Positions 49,329-62,574 of a stretch of DNA of 63,062 nt are shown one piece after another (within the stretch, counting starts at the first letter, position 1; each line of letters begins with the position of its first letter). Below the pieces are notes generated by a model. The model was not told where the DNA came from and did no database searches. It saw only the letters and a list, made by a program, of their open reading frames with translations. The stretch is from Gyrodactylus bullatarudis (taxonomy: Eukaryota; Platyhelminthes; Monogenea; Gyrodactylidea; Gyrodactylidae). Where the stretch lies: assembly GCA_012064415.1 (NCBI GenBank), contig SSNU01000243.1, positions 170,980-234,041 on the forward strand. The letters are read 5' to 3'. Both the position numbers and the translations under genes were made by a program.

Positions 49329-52300
49329 ATGAAAGCTGTTCTACAGGATACCTACAAGTTATTCCATCAAAACTCCTTTGACTTTGGCGAGAGTATTCCG
49401 CAGATAAATGAGTCTTTTCCTATCTCAAATACTCACGCGCCAAACAATGATCAACAGAGTTCTAATTCAATGCAAACGATAAGTTCCAACCTTGATCAAC
49501 AACCAAATAATACCAATGGTATAAGCCATCGGCAATTGGCGAATAGACCGCCCAGTTTGAAGAATATCAACAAGACTGCATGGAACATTAGCAACAATAG
49601 TAGTTCAAGCAGTTGTAGTATCTACCCTAATCCTTATAACAATAAAAAATCATCGAATAACTCATCAACAGAGCAATACTTTGATGCTATTGAAACGTCT
49701 TCGTCAATTTTTGAAGTAAACTGTTGTCCTGGATCGGAGAATCCGAATAGGTTTCGTTACTTGCCACATCAAAAAAAAGATCGAATTGAGGAAGAGGCTC
49801 CAGTTAATTTGGATTCTATTTTAACTGCCATAGACATGATACGCGATAACTTGTTACTTAACAATAAGCGAAAGGTCATTAGCAATAATATTCTGGAGAA
49901 ACTCGGCCAAGATCCCATTATTAAACTAAAAGGTCAACTTAAAGATGGTAAACTATCGAAAAATTCATCTCACGAGACAAATCCTGACAACAACAACACT
50001 GGCCACAAATCTCATAAACGAACATATGAGTCCAGTTCGGAAAATATCATAAGAAATTATTGTGTAAGTTGATGGGGGAAATTTTGTGAATTTGAGAAAT
50101 TCTAATTCTCTCTAATTTTACAGACAGTTGTCGAAGTGAGGATAGTATTTTTAAAAATAGGCGAAATCGACACTCTCAAGGAGCTATACCATGCTGAAGC
50201 CTTCATTCAAGCTAAATGGCGTGAACCGGCTCTAGACGATAAGACACAGGAAGTGAGTCTTTTTCAATCTAGTTGTTTTGAATAGAAATAATCTTTGCAC
50301 TCTGTAGTTTTTCTAAAACAAACTTTCTTACTAGAACTAGCCTTTTATAAACAGATACATGCATTTAGATTTTCAGTCATTTTTCTATAATCTTTTTGGT
50401 AATCTGATCTGTAAAGCTTTCTTTGACAACGAAGAATAATGTTAAATTAATGATAAATCATTTTTCTCTCTCATCTCTACGCCGTCCGCTTTTTATTCGT
50501 TCTCCATTTATCAAATCGAAGTTGCATTTTGATTGATTCTTTTCAGGAAGTTATCTCGTATGAATCAAGTTGGAAAATACAGATACTATTTATTCAATAA
50601 ACACTTATTTTTAGCTTGGAAATGGTTTTTTGAGAAAAAAAACTCGTAAAAGATATTATTAGACCTAAATTCATAATAAGAATAATTATTGAAATTATAA
50701 AATTATTTTGAATAATCTTGATGATCTTTTCAAATAATTCCAGAAAATTGTGCATGATTGTTTTTTCTGTTTATCAAGTTTCGTAAGTTGAAAACCCCAA
50801 GAAATCAATGAATAATTCTTTTCTACGAAGAATATCTTATACTTGAAACAAGAAAAATTTTTATTTATTAATTTATAGGAAATTTCATGTTTAAACTTGA
50901 ACAAATTCTGGTCCCCAATGTTGTACATTGATAATATACTGACAGAAATCAAAGAAGCTAGATGGATGAGCTGTATCCGTAATGATAGGGGAGAAGTGTA
51001 CCTTGTAGAGAAGCATCGGGTGAAAGGAATATTCCTCGAAACGCTTGAATTGAATGATTTCCCTTTAGATGTACAAGACTTGACTATCACTGTAACGACA
51101 GAACGGCCAGACTCTGAAATCGACATAATACCAGATACATATGAACATTCATCAATAAATCTTCAGACATTCGTCGACCAACAGGTTATTTAAAAAAATC
51201 TCTTTCTTATATATATATTTAGTACACTAAACTTCCTAAGGAATGTATGAGAGTTAAACCGGACGGTAAGAACTTTTTTGCTTGATTACTTATGAGTAGG
51301 AGTATGAAATTTATATTTATTTTAGAAACCAGGTGACATTTTGTTTGGTCATAAATGGGTTATTTTTCATCATTTCGANNNNNNNNNNNNNNNNNNNNNN
51401 NNNNNNNNNNNNNNNNNNNNNNNNNNNNNNNNNNNNNNNNNNNNNNNNNNNNNNNNNNNNNNNNNNNNNNNNNNNNNNNNNNNNNNNNNNNNNNNNNNNN
51501 NNNNNNNNNNNNNNNNNNNNNNNNNNNNNNNNNNNNNNNNNNNNNNNNNNNNNNNNNNNNNNNNNNNNNNNNNNNNNNNNNNNNNNNNNNNNNNNNNNNN
51601 NNNNNNNNNNNNNNNNNNNNNNNNNNNNNNNNNNNNNNNNNNNNNNNNNNNNNNNNNNNNNNNNNNNNNNNNNNNNNNNNNNNNNNNNNNNNNNNNNNNN
51701 NNNNNNNNNNNNNNNNNNNNNNNNNNNNNNNNNNNNNNNNNNNNNNNNNNNNNNNNNNNNNNNNNNNNNNNNNNNNNNNNNNNNNNNNNNNNNNNNNNNN
51801 NNNNNNNNNNNNNNNNNNNNNNNNNNNNNNNNNNNNNNNNNNNNGGGGGGTATACAAAAAGGGTTAAAAAAGGACTAAAAGATGGGATTGTTTTGGTTAT
51901 CAGTGTTAAGTTATCACTTCTGTTCTGTAAATCCTTCAATATGTTTATGTTTTACTAAATAGAAATTGAAGTGTTTTCAAGAATGGAAAATTTATTCGAA
52001 AAATTAGAAATAAGAGCTTTAACCATTAATACAGGGAAGTTTTCTGAAATAATTTCGCATGTTTAACGTTGAAATCATCAACCATGCTCTTGTTGCCATT
52101 GTTATCACCCTTGTAAGATTAGGTTTAGCTCCATAAGATATCAGCATTTTCTTGTAGTTGAGCTTAAACTCGTTTATAACTCCACTGTCCAACGGTTGTG
52201 ATAACGCGGTAGTATTTTCCGGAAGGAAAAGGAGTTTGACATTTGGCCTCTCCTGAATCTGTAGATGAGGTCGACAGTTATCTAATAAAAAGGACCACTC

Positions 52301-55300
52301 GTCTATTTGGACCAATCCATCCGGAGAAATCATCATACCATTTCTGGAAAATTGTTCTGTCCATCCAGGCATTTCTCTGCCCAGTATAATTTTCCGGAAT
52401 TTCACCTCGGAAGCACCTCGGTCGATTGGACTTTCCTTAATACAAAGTTAAACCCTCATACATTCTTTAGGAAGTTTAGTGGATTTTTAGTATAGGACAG
52501 GATGAAATTTTTGACCTCATTTTTGTAGAAAATTTTCCGATAGAACTCTATGAAGCATTATTTTATATTAAATACTTATCCATTATAATGGCATTTAAGT
52601 TTAAAAATTCAAAGTTCAATGAATTCTTATCACTAAAATCCAATGTTCTATCCAAAATCATCATTTGAGTGCTTAATTCTATAGGAATAGTTAGTACCTT
52701 CCTGAATTGTTCGTAGATTGAGATTGCTTTAGTAATTCATACAAAATTCAATAGACAAAATAGCTCTTGAGATTTTAATCTCCCAATTTGAAATCCAAGT
52801 CTCATTTTTTCTAGGAATGGAGATTGCACGAACATGTAGAAATTTCCAAACGACTTATAACTCAAGAATATTCCAGTTCTATGCGTAGTCATCCTTGTCT
52901 TTCAGTTACTTGCCGTGCCGCTAGAAGACCTGGCTACTTTTATTACAATGTCTTCCTAATTATGGTGAGTGTTAAACTGAAAGAATTGAGAAAAAATGAT
53001 AATTTTCAAAATTCTTTTTTTTAGTTTATGATCAGTGGACTGGCTTTTGCTACATTTGCAGTGACTCCTGATAAAGCGGAATTACGCCTGAGGCTCTCTT
53101 TTACACTCGTCCTCACTTCAGTCACTTTTAAATATGTTATAACTCAATCACTACCAAAAATTTCATATCTCACGTATATGGTAAGCAATTCCTTGCATTA
53201 AATCCGGAATAATTCTTTGTTCCTTCCTTATTAGATGGCAACATTTCCATACATTTCTTCTTCCCATCTAAAATCATAGAGAACTTCATGTGTAGTAATT
53301 CGGAGGAATAGGAAATATATATTGAAATCTTACTTTCTGTCTATAAATTAAACAGGAAACATGTTCCCCATGTTATCTTTTGGTCACAATTTGTAATCCT
53401 CTCTCTCTCTCTTGATGTTTACAAGAAATCTAATCCTCTTGCTCGATCATAATTGAAAACATTTACATGGAAAATTTCTCCTTTAAAGGAACATCTGGTA
53501 AATTTATTCGTGCAAATTTACAAGATAGATATTTTGAAACTAAAGGTTTCTACATTGCTAATAAAATCAATTTATACAGGGATTTCAGCCTAGCATCTCC
53601 AGTATCTATTCAGTATTAAAGTATAGATTACAATCTGAATTTCGAGACTGTTAGAATTTATTGATGAGAACTGTATAAAAAGATTTTTGTGAAAACCCTA
53701 AATTCCCATTTTTATATCAACTAGCTTTAGAACTTTATTAACATGAAAATGTTTAGGACAAATACGTTCTCATGTCATTGGCCATATTGTGTATAATAAG
53801 TATTTGGCACGCATTCGTTACCCTGATACCCTATAATCCAGATCGCCCAGCATCCCCAGGTAACTACACCGAGTCAGCAAATCATCAGAGAAGCAATGAG
53901 AAAATCAACTCATTCAAGGAAACAAGTGCCAATTCAAATCAATCCAATAATGGTCCAGAGCAATTTTTATACAGAAATATAGGTAACTTGAAAAGCATCA
54001 ACTGCCTAATATGAAAATAAGTAAACTTTATTTTCAGACACCTACAAAGAACCATTAAATAATTATCAAGATAAAAGTTTCAACTACAGTTCAGATAAAG
54101 TTCTTTCGGAAATACAGCAAGATAAAAGTCTTCCAGACCTTGAGCATTTCTTTTTCAGTGAGTTGTTTTCTTTATACAACTGGATTAAATAACTATCCAG
54201 AAAAATAAGAGTAAATTCAAAATCTTATTAAATAAAGAAACAAGATTACTGGGTAAGTATAGAGCACTTGCACAGATCAAAAGATAATTTCAAAATTCAT
54301 GCAGGATATTCTTAATTTCATGAAAAATATGCTTTTCTTCGATCATAAATGCGTATAGACTAGTAGGAAATTTGCATCAAAATTTTATTTTAAAAATAGT
54401 AGCATTCATTTAAACACTGAAAATTCCTTTTCAATAGTCCTAAGTTTTATTTTAAAAATAGATTTTTTTTTATTTTCATTTATTCTATCTTTTACTTTTT
54501 TTCCAAGTTCTTCAAGGAAGCCTTCAAATTTCAGGGAAATATTCAAAATACAGCTTACGAAAACATAAATAGAGCAGGTATATTCGTAATCTAAATCGTA
54601 TCAAGTCTCAGAATTTTCCCATAATCTAAACCTAATTGACATGGAGATGAGAACTTACTATTTTTTTACAAAAAACTCTCATCTTCATGTCATAAAGACT
54701 CATTTTAACTTTAGGAGTGTGTACAAACTTATTGAAGAGCCCTTTGGCGTTACAACAAGACAGAAGACTAGTACAAAAAGGGTCTCAAACCTCATGAAGA
54801 AAAATTAGTGCCATTTTTAATGAGGTTAAACTGCCAAGATAAAAATCAATAATCTATCAGGTTTATGGATGATGATTAGGGGTTAATTATCACCACTTAT
54901 GAGTAGAGCACCCAAAACTATAAACAAGTTTGAATCTTAGTTTTTCCTTACGTTAACGGTTAGCAAGTTTTATTTACATTTTTTTGCTTATTCAAAATTT
55001 AGAGTTTTTTGCATTTTTCAGTAGTTCAAGTGCTACTTTTTTGGTACTCTACCTGTAATGTAATCGATGAAATTACGTAAAACTAATTAGACTGCCAGCA
55101 CTTTTTAAAAAATAATCTTTGTGTATTTCAAAATCTTTCCACCATACCTTACTGAGTCAAGTCTTTGAATGACTTTGGTGTGAGATAAAAAATTATATTT
55201 TAATGGGTGAAAATAAGAATCGGAACAATACCCAAAAGATATCGGATGCTGTAAATGAGAAATAAATAGATCATACAACAATTTTAAGACTAAATACCTT

Positions 55301-57136
55301 ATTTTTGGGCAATTTACGAATAGACCTGCGTTATTTTTCTCGAAACTATTTTTGGGATCTCTTTAATATCAACCCTTCATGTCCTAGATTATTTTTTTCC
55401 TCACACAAATTAGAAAGTTTAACCTAACCAAAATAATTATGCTGACTCCGAATCTGAATTCCTGTCTGAAAGCCGTCTTATCGTATGAAAGATAATAGAG
55501 GTTAAAATTAGCAAGTATTATCTTCTAAACACCAAGAGATGTCGAGCAGGCAAATGCATATTTAATATCTAGTAGATGTTACAGCCATCGTTTTTAGATA
55601 GAAAGTTATTTAATTTTTTCCTAAGACTTCAGCAAATAGATTTTCAAAAAAATCACTTTTCTTCAAGTAACTTTAGTCAGGATCAGTGATAAGCTATATT
55701 TATGAATTATACATATTTTTGTACCTCAATAAATTTCCATTTCTGATGAGGGGTGAAAAGTATCTTTCAGTTCAAATTATCGCTCAAGAAAGTGTTGTGT
55801 TCCACTGCTTTTCAAAAAAATAAAGCCTCATTCTGATTCTCTCTTTCAAGTTAATTTGCTTATTGAACTGCTATTATTATTATTATTTTATTAAAAGGTT
55901 AAATTTTCAACTAATCAAATTTCTTTTAATAGTGTACTCTTTTTTAGTTGACGTATCGAAGAACTATTCAAAAAGGACCCAATATATCATTACATTCTTC
56001 CACAATTATAATGATCAACTCATGCATCTTAAAAACTTTGATAAAGATAATGAGGAATTTGATAACCTACCCCTCGAGGTAAACAGTGAAGAGTGTACAA
56101 GAGTAATACCTTATCAACACTACCTCATGTTACAAACAATCGAGATGAAAGTCTTTCTCACTTTCGTCATTGTTTATATAAGTGGGCATATTTTATTCAT
56201 TTTCTGGTTATATTTTGATGTAAGTGAATAGTAAATAGATCAACTTTCAGAAACACACATGTAATGTTACATGAGAGTGCTAACAATTCTTGGCAAATAA
56301 AGACCATAGAAGAATTTTCACTGGCCTTTATTTTTGGTATACCAAGAAAATAACTAGTTAATTCTGTTAAATTAGAGAATAGTTGCCCCCTCTTATTTCT
56401 CTCTAAGTTTACTTTGAATCTTGTTGGTCTTTTTATTATCGATGACATGAAAACTCAACGCAAGGGATTCGTTTTCATTTCATCGATGTTAAAAAGCCCT
56501 TACTCTCGATGTCTTTCAGAAAAATTACTACAAAACAAGAGGAGGCAAATGTTCTAGAGATTAGCCGTTAATTCTGTGAACCCAAATTCACAGTTTTAGC
56601 TGTATTAATAGTTCGGGTTATCTTTCGTGTTAATGTGAATTTCACCTAGTTAATATATGAAAAATTAATTATTTGAAATCAAGTCAAACTTTTATCATGT
56701 AAAAAATGAAAAAAACCTACCTAATTTGAGTTGGTGCTAAATTTTAATTTCAAATCTGTTTACTTACCAATCTTGAATTGAAATAGTAATAGATGGAATC
56801 GAATAGAAAAAGTTTAAGCAATCCATTGTAATTTTTATTGCATGTTTTTTAGATAAGAAAAATACAAAGTTTTTTCTTTTTGGTTTTAATATTTGTTAAA
56901 AAAAGGGGGAAAAGTAAAGGTAAAAATTTAATGACATTTCCTCGTGACATCATGTGTGTGTTTCTTTTTGAATGTTCTTTTTTTCATCAAAATCCAAACT
57001 CCTAGAGGGTTATTATTAATATTTGACCCTTTTTTCTACCCAGGCCAGTAAACGGAGAAGAGAAATGTTTAAAAAAGACAAAGAATTCCGAGTAAGAAAC
57101 ACCTCAGAATATGCATTGCAAAAATCAAATTGTTAA
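49329..57136 (+). CDS. Cysteine-less Cys-loop-family (pentameric ligand-gated) channel subunit
   Basis: Membrane ion-channel subunit modelled at 728 residues from exons 49329-50063, 50124-50252, 50879-51184, 52815-52964, 53025-53180, 53757-53982, 54038-54157, 55948-56219 and 57044-57136 (2187 nt, in frame). A Ser/Asn-rich N-terminal region of about 245 residues has no evident signal peptide. The ligand-binding domain follows: VFLKIGEIDTLKELYHAEAF, AKWREPALDD, KFWSPMLYIDN and FPLDVQ (349-354), the Cys-loop signature but with neither flanking cysteine. TM1 is about 431-454, TM2 460-482 (RLSFTLVLTSVTFKYV), TM3 489-517, then a loop of about 150 residues, TM4 about 671-697 and a short basic tail. 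The relaxed WREP/FPLDVQ type resembles orphan invertebrate pLGICs rather than nicotinic, GABA or glycine receptors; ligand and ion selectivity cannot be told. Intron 3 holds a Tigger-like element and an assembly gap, but the exons on both sides join in phase 0. Confidence 0.88.
51379..51844. other. Assembly gap, 466 N
   Basis: A run of N inside the Tigger-like element. Open frames spanning it are artefacts. Probably unresolved because the element is repeated. Confidence 0.99.
52019..52405 (-). pseudogene. Tigger/CENP-B-type DDE transposase fragment
   Basis: The 128-residue frame holds FLLDNCRPHLQ, the second catalytic Asp context, then LLFLPENTTALSQPLDSGVI with the third Asp about 30 residues later, then FKLNYKKML. 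These are hallmarks of the DDE_1 domain of pogo/Tigger/jerky transposases. The DNA-binding N-terminus and the first catalytic Asp region are missing, since the element end lies only 76 bp upstream. The copy cannot make an active enzyme. Confidence 0.88.
53679..53730. repeat. Solo right arm of fold-back family in channel intron
   Basis: The stretch ends ATATCAACTAGCTTTA, preceded by a GTGAAAACCCTAAATTCCCA segment, matching the family right terminus. No inverted partner is visible nearby. Confidence 0.5.
54625..54693. repeat. Miniature fold-back derivative in channel intron
   Basis: The family left terminus (CCTAATTGACATGGAGATGA) runs within about 50 bp into the inverted right terminus (TCTCATCTTCATGTCA). 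The whole core is deleted and the two terminal arms abut around ACAAAAAACTC, leaving a palindrome of about 70 bp. Confidence 0.75.
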
Positions 57137-57265
57137 TTAAAATATCTGAATTTTCCATCAATTCTGAAGATGTCTTTATAAAGACAAGATACACTGAAGT
57201 AGACTCACATTATTCATCTTTAAAGGAAAAGTTAACCAAGTTAACTAATGAAATTGACCAAGGAT

Positions 57266-57893
57266 ATAAATCTAAGTTGGGAATCTTTCATTTTTACAGA
57301 AATCTCGATACTTTCATCAAGAACTCTAGTTTTTTAGAGGTTCTTTTGGAATACTACTCATGAAAAAATTTTTTTTAATGAAAAATATGGCCATTTTTTA
57401 GATTTCAATTTGGCGCCAAAATCCCTTTTTTCGAACTTTGAACCGGAAATTTTTATTGATTTGAAAGTTGGAGGTTGATCAAAAGAGATTTTTCAGGATC
57501 AAGATTAGACAAGAAAATCAATTCAGCTGAATCTTATCTGATGAATAACCTTGTTATCGTTTGGGAGCTGAAATTCAATGAAATCAATGAAACTACGATA
57601 ACTCATAAGTCTCTTGAAAATGGGGGTAACTGTCGGTAATTTGACGGTGCTAGTCAGCTTTCTTGTCTAATCTTAATCCTGAAAAATCTCTTTTGATCAA
57701 CCTCCAACTTTCATATCAATAAAAATTTCCGGTTCAAAGTTCGAAAAAAGGGATTTTGGCGCCAAATTGAAATTAAAAAATTGGCCATATTTTTCATTAA
57801 AAAATTTTTTTCAGAATCTTTTTCTTCGACTGGTAAGAGTGGGCAAGATTTTTAAAAAATCATAGATTCCCTACTTCATATCAACCAACATTA
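57266..57893. repeat. Fold-back element, subfamily B, copy 2
   Basis: The inverted ends are AAGTTGGGAATCTTTC and ATAGATTCCCTACTT. Internal mirrored pieces are TTTGGCGCCAAAATCCC against GGGATTTTGGCGCCAAA, and TGATCAAAAGAGATTTTTCA against its complement. It shares its core with 8268-8988, including CAGCTGAATCTTATCTGATG in the centre, which lies in the opposite orientation relative to copy 1. It begins 130 bp beyond the channel stop codon and may be transcribed in the 3' untranslated region. Confidence 0.8.
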
Positions 57894-59331
57894 GATAAAA
57901 TAAAATTACAAGATATTTAACTATCTAAGTACCGAAAAGTCTGGAAGTGGCTTTGGCAAAATGGTCGGTTATTTTCCAATTAAATCTACTTTTATTAATA
58001 TCGAGTAACCTGCAATAGAAATAAATAAAAATTAAAAAAAACAACTCTTGCGAAATTAGAGTATGATTATGTAATCCTTTTTTATCCAATTAGTTGAACA
58101 AAATTCCAGTAATCATCATTCAGTGATACCAAAAGATGTATTTTGAACTGAAAAAAGAACAAATTACGACAGCTTTTCCTTTCTTTTCCATCGATTGAAA
58201 ATCCTTATCCCAGACAAAAGTAGTATTATTATAATAAAGAGATTCGTCTATGAAAATAGAAGAGGATATCACCTAATTAACATGAAACTTTATAAATTTA
58301 ACTGTCAAAGTTTACATGTATCTTTAAGTACAATGTATACTTTACATACTGATATTGTATTATTAATTCAATAGACAAGGAAAGAAGAGAGAAATCACGA
58401 AGAATAATTCTTTACTGTAAAATAGTATGCAATGCATATTTATACTACCAATATGTATAATAAATATCTATATAAATGATTTTTTTTTTGAATTTACGGT
58501 TTAATTAGAAATAAAAATAATATAGATAAATATTGTGTAATTACTTGTAAGTAAATTGAGAGAAAACAAATATTGTAAGCTCTTGATAGAATGTAGGGAT
58601 ATTAAAAAGCAAAGAGTATATTCTCATATAATTTAGTACATACCATAGGATCATAAATTATTCATGATTACCATTATTAAGATTTAAACTCTCAAGACTT
58701 TAATTTATCATTATATCATGACATGATGTTATGCTTATACCCCTAGAAAATATTTTATAAAATCCTCATATTCAATATAAACTCTTCAGAAATAGTCATA
58801 TACAAATATTGTGCGTTGCATTAACTATATCTTCTTTCAGTTTAATCAATAATTACCATTTCTTCCAAATAAATCAATTCACTTGTACAGATTATGTAGA
58901 AGCAGAAAGAATTTGTTTGTCAATCTTGAAATTACAATACATTCAACATTGCTATATTTTTCTGATCTTAACTAATTTTTATATAATATGAATTAATAGT
59001 CTTAGATTTCGAAAGAAAATTTCTAGCATTAAAAAATGGATTACAATTTGATTTTGCCTTTTGCATTACAGGTTACTCTATTCTAAGTAAAAGGTCAAAG
59101 TCTGAATATTTATCTTTGAATGCTTGAATTTCGGATGTCCATCTCGTGATATCCTATACTTGATGGTTTTGTATAATCTTCAATTTAATTTAAAAGAAAC
59201 TCACTCTCATTATCTGAACTGAGCTCGCAAGACTCAGCAAGAAAAACAAAACAAACATTACATCAGAAATTCCTATGTAAATAAAAAACCAAATAGTATA
59301 AAAAATCAAATGGAACTGCTGACTCAAGAAA
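57894..59331. other. Spacer without recognised gene
   Basis: AT-rich DNA between the fold-back copy and the protease signal-peptide exon. No coding exon recognised; promoter elements of the protease are not distinguishable. Confidence 0.4.
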
Positions 59332-60743
<1,412 letters not shown>

Positions 60744-60991
60744 AAATGTATACATTCTATATATCGAATTTCCATAATCCCCAGCATCCAATAGAATTTT
60801 AATTCCATACCATCTCCACCAATAGAAATAATTCACTTAATTTCATAAAAAAATCCATCTTCCTTATAATATTCATTCATCATGATTTATCATTTAGCAG
60901 TTATTATCGGGAAAATAATAATGCATGGTAGAAAGTACTAGAAGGTGAAAGAAATCTAGAAAGAGTGTATCCAGAGTTTATATATTGTTAA

Positions 60992-61432
60992 ATGGAGAAA
61001 GGGAATAACCTCGAGAGGAAACAGAAAGAAGAAAAAACTCACTACAGACCTGTCCCAATAATCAGTAAGTATCGAGGGGAATATCCAGTTGCTCAGAGAA
61101 AAGATGTTCTTACTGAGAATAAATTCCCTTTAAATTCTTTGGATGGATCAAAATCCAATAGTTCTCTATTTAGACAAATAAGTCGTCCTGAATTCTATAT
61201 AATTCATCCAGAATGGAGTAGCGAAAGTGTTACAATGAAGAAATTGGGCATTTCAAAACGACCTACTCCTCTTCCAATCGGTACAGGTTCTGGCTCATTT
61301 GAGAGACATTCAAAAAAAGATAAAAGTACCTTCACACCGGAACTAAGAACAGAAACTCCAAATTTTAAACGAAGTAAGAGTGCCCCCTCAGATGCAAAGA
61401 GAACTATAAATATTATCACCTGGCAAATGTAG
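60992..61432 (+). CDS. Unidentified basic, Ser/Pro-rich ORF
   Basis: 146 codons from an ATG to TAG. The translation is rich in Lys, Arg, Ser and Pro, with segments such as SRPEFYIIHPEWSSES, KRPTPLPIGTGSGSFERH and FKRSKSAPSDAKRTINIITW, which look like real, largely disordered protein. A donor-like CA|GTAAGTAT lies inside it near 61064, so the real gene may use only part of it. It could be a single-exon gene or one exon of a larger gene leaving the window. Family not recognised. Confidence 0.45.
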   Translation: MEKGNNLERKQKEEKTHYRPVPIISKYRGEYPVAQRKDVLTENKFPLNSLDGSKSNSSLFRQISRPEFYIIHPEWSSESVTMKKLGISKRPTPLPIGTGSGSFERHSKKDKSTFTPELRTETPNFKRSKSAPSDAKRTINIITWQM

Positions 61433-62574
61433 AACATTCCATTTCAATTCCATCTAAATCAACATGTGCATTTTCAAAAACAACTTATTACCAATTAGTA
61501 TTATATGATTTAATATTTTTGGTTGAAAATTCATCATTTATTTTTTGAAAGAAAACTTATTTCAGCTCCAGAATAAAAAGTAGGTAAACATTTTTTTAGC
61601 CTTATTCATTAAAAATTGATTGAAATTTGATTTTCCTTAAAAATACAGAGACATGTGTTCTGAGTTCTTTGAGATGAAAAGATGATTTGCTCGTCAAAAT
61701 AACTGGATAAATCATCTTGGGCTGACTCTATGCTAATAGACATCAAATTTGAAAAGGCCTAAATATATGAAAGAAATCAGGGAAGACTCTTTGACAAATC
61801 ATACTCTTACATATAAAAATAATAAAGGGGTATTTGCAAAACTAATATGTCCAAGAATTGTTTATTCAGAATTAGTATGAATGAATACAGAAGTTTGAAC
61901 AATGAGTTAGGAAATATAAACCAAATTTTCACAATTTTGTTCATCTTATTCCAGAAGCATGGAAAGGTATTTTGAAGCGAAATTTGGTGGGATTATATTT
62001 AAATGCTTGAAGGTTGGTTTTTTCATATCGATGGGCGATTTAAGTAATTTTGCAAAATTTCGCCCAAGTCTACGTATCACAATTATAGCAACAAGATTAA
62101 CTGAAAGCCAGTTAAACTTGTTAGGATTAAGAAAAAACGAAGTTTTTGGTGAATAAAGCTTTATTTCATTCAAGCTTTGCTTCAGATTCATTTTCAAACC
62201 GAAATTTATTAATCAATCAATTTTTATTACTAATCTAAACTTTTACCAAATCTTTGGTATCTAGTAAATTCCTTCAAAATAATCCTTTCTAATCCTTCTC
62301 CTTTATATAGTTAGTTGTTGTTATATAAAGTAACCTATATCAAAAAAGTTTATTTATTCGTACAAGAAAGACTGCTGGGACATCTTGAAAACTCAATACA
62401 GTTTTTTGTCTGAATTTAATCAAGTTTAAGAAGTTATACTGGTAACAAGTTTAACTGAATTGCCTGAATGTCTTGAGACTATCAAGAGTAACAAGATTAA
62501 CAGTAATATATGCAATGCATAGTGGAAGAACAGAAAACGCCTAAAAATTTAACTTTGGCTCTATTATGTCACTA
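61433..62574. other. Spacer without supported gene
   Basis: Overlapping short frames near 61946-62197 are seen on both strands, but none can be tied to a gene model. Confidence 0.4.

Larger units (their letters stand above)
51225..52481 (-). mobile_element. pogo/Tigger-like DNA transposon in channel intron 3
   Basis: The left terminus CACTAAACTTCCTAAGGAAT (continuing GTATGAGAGTT) at 51225 is mirrored by an inverted copy ending at 52481. The termini are inverted repeats of about 35 bp. TA precedes the left end; the right flank (GA) does not keep it. A transposase remnant lies on the minus strand close to the right end, and the N gap removes much of the left half. A direct copy of the left terminal 150 bp begins at 62575. 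Confidence 0.75.

Noticed and set aside
51333..51958. Several 165-205 codon open frames across the gap on both strands
   Set aside because: They consist almost entirely of unknown bases and have no coding evidence.
61946..62197. PSLRITIIATRLTESQLNLL resembles the C-terminal end of a serine palmitoyltransferase-type enzyme
   Set aside because: No other exon or catalytic motif of such an enzyme is visible upstream, and the match is one short segment, so it is probably chance or an unplaceable relic.
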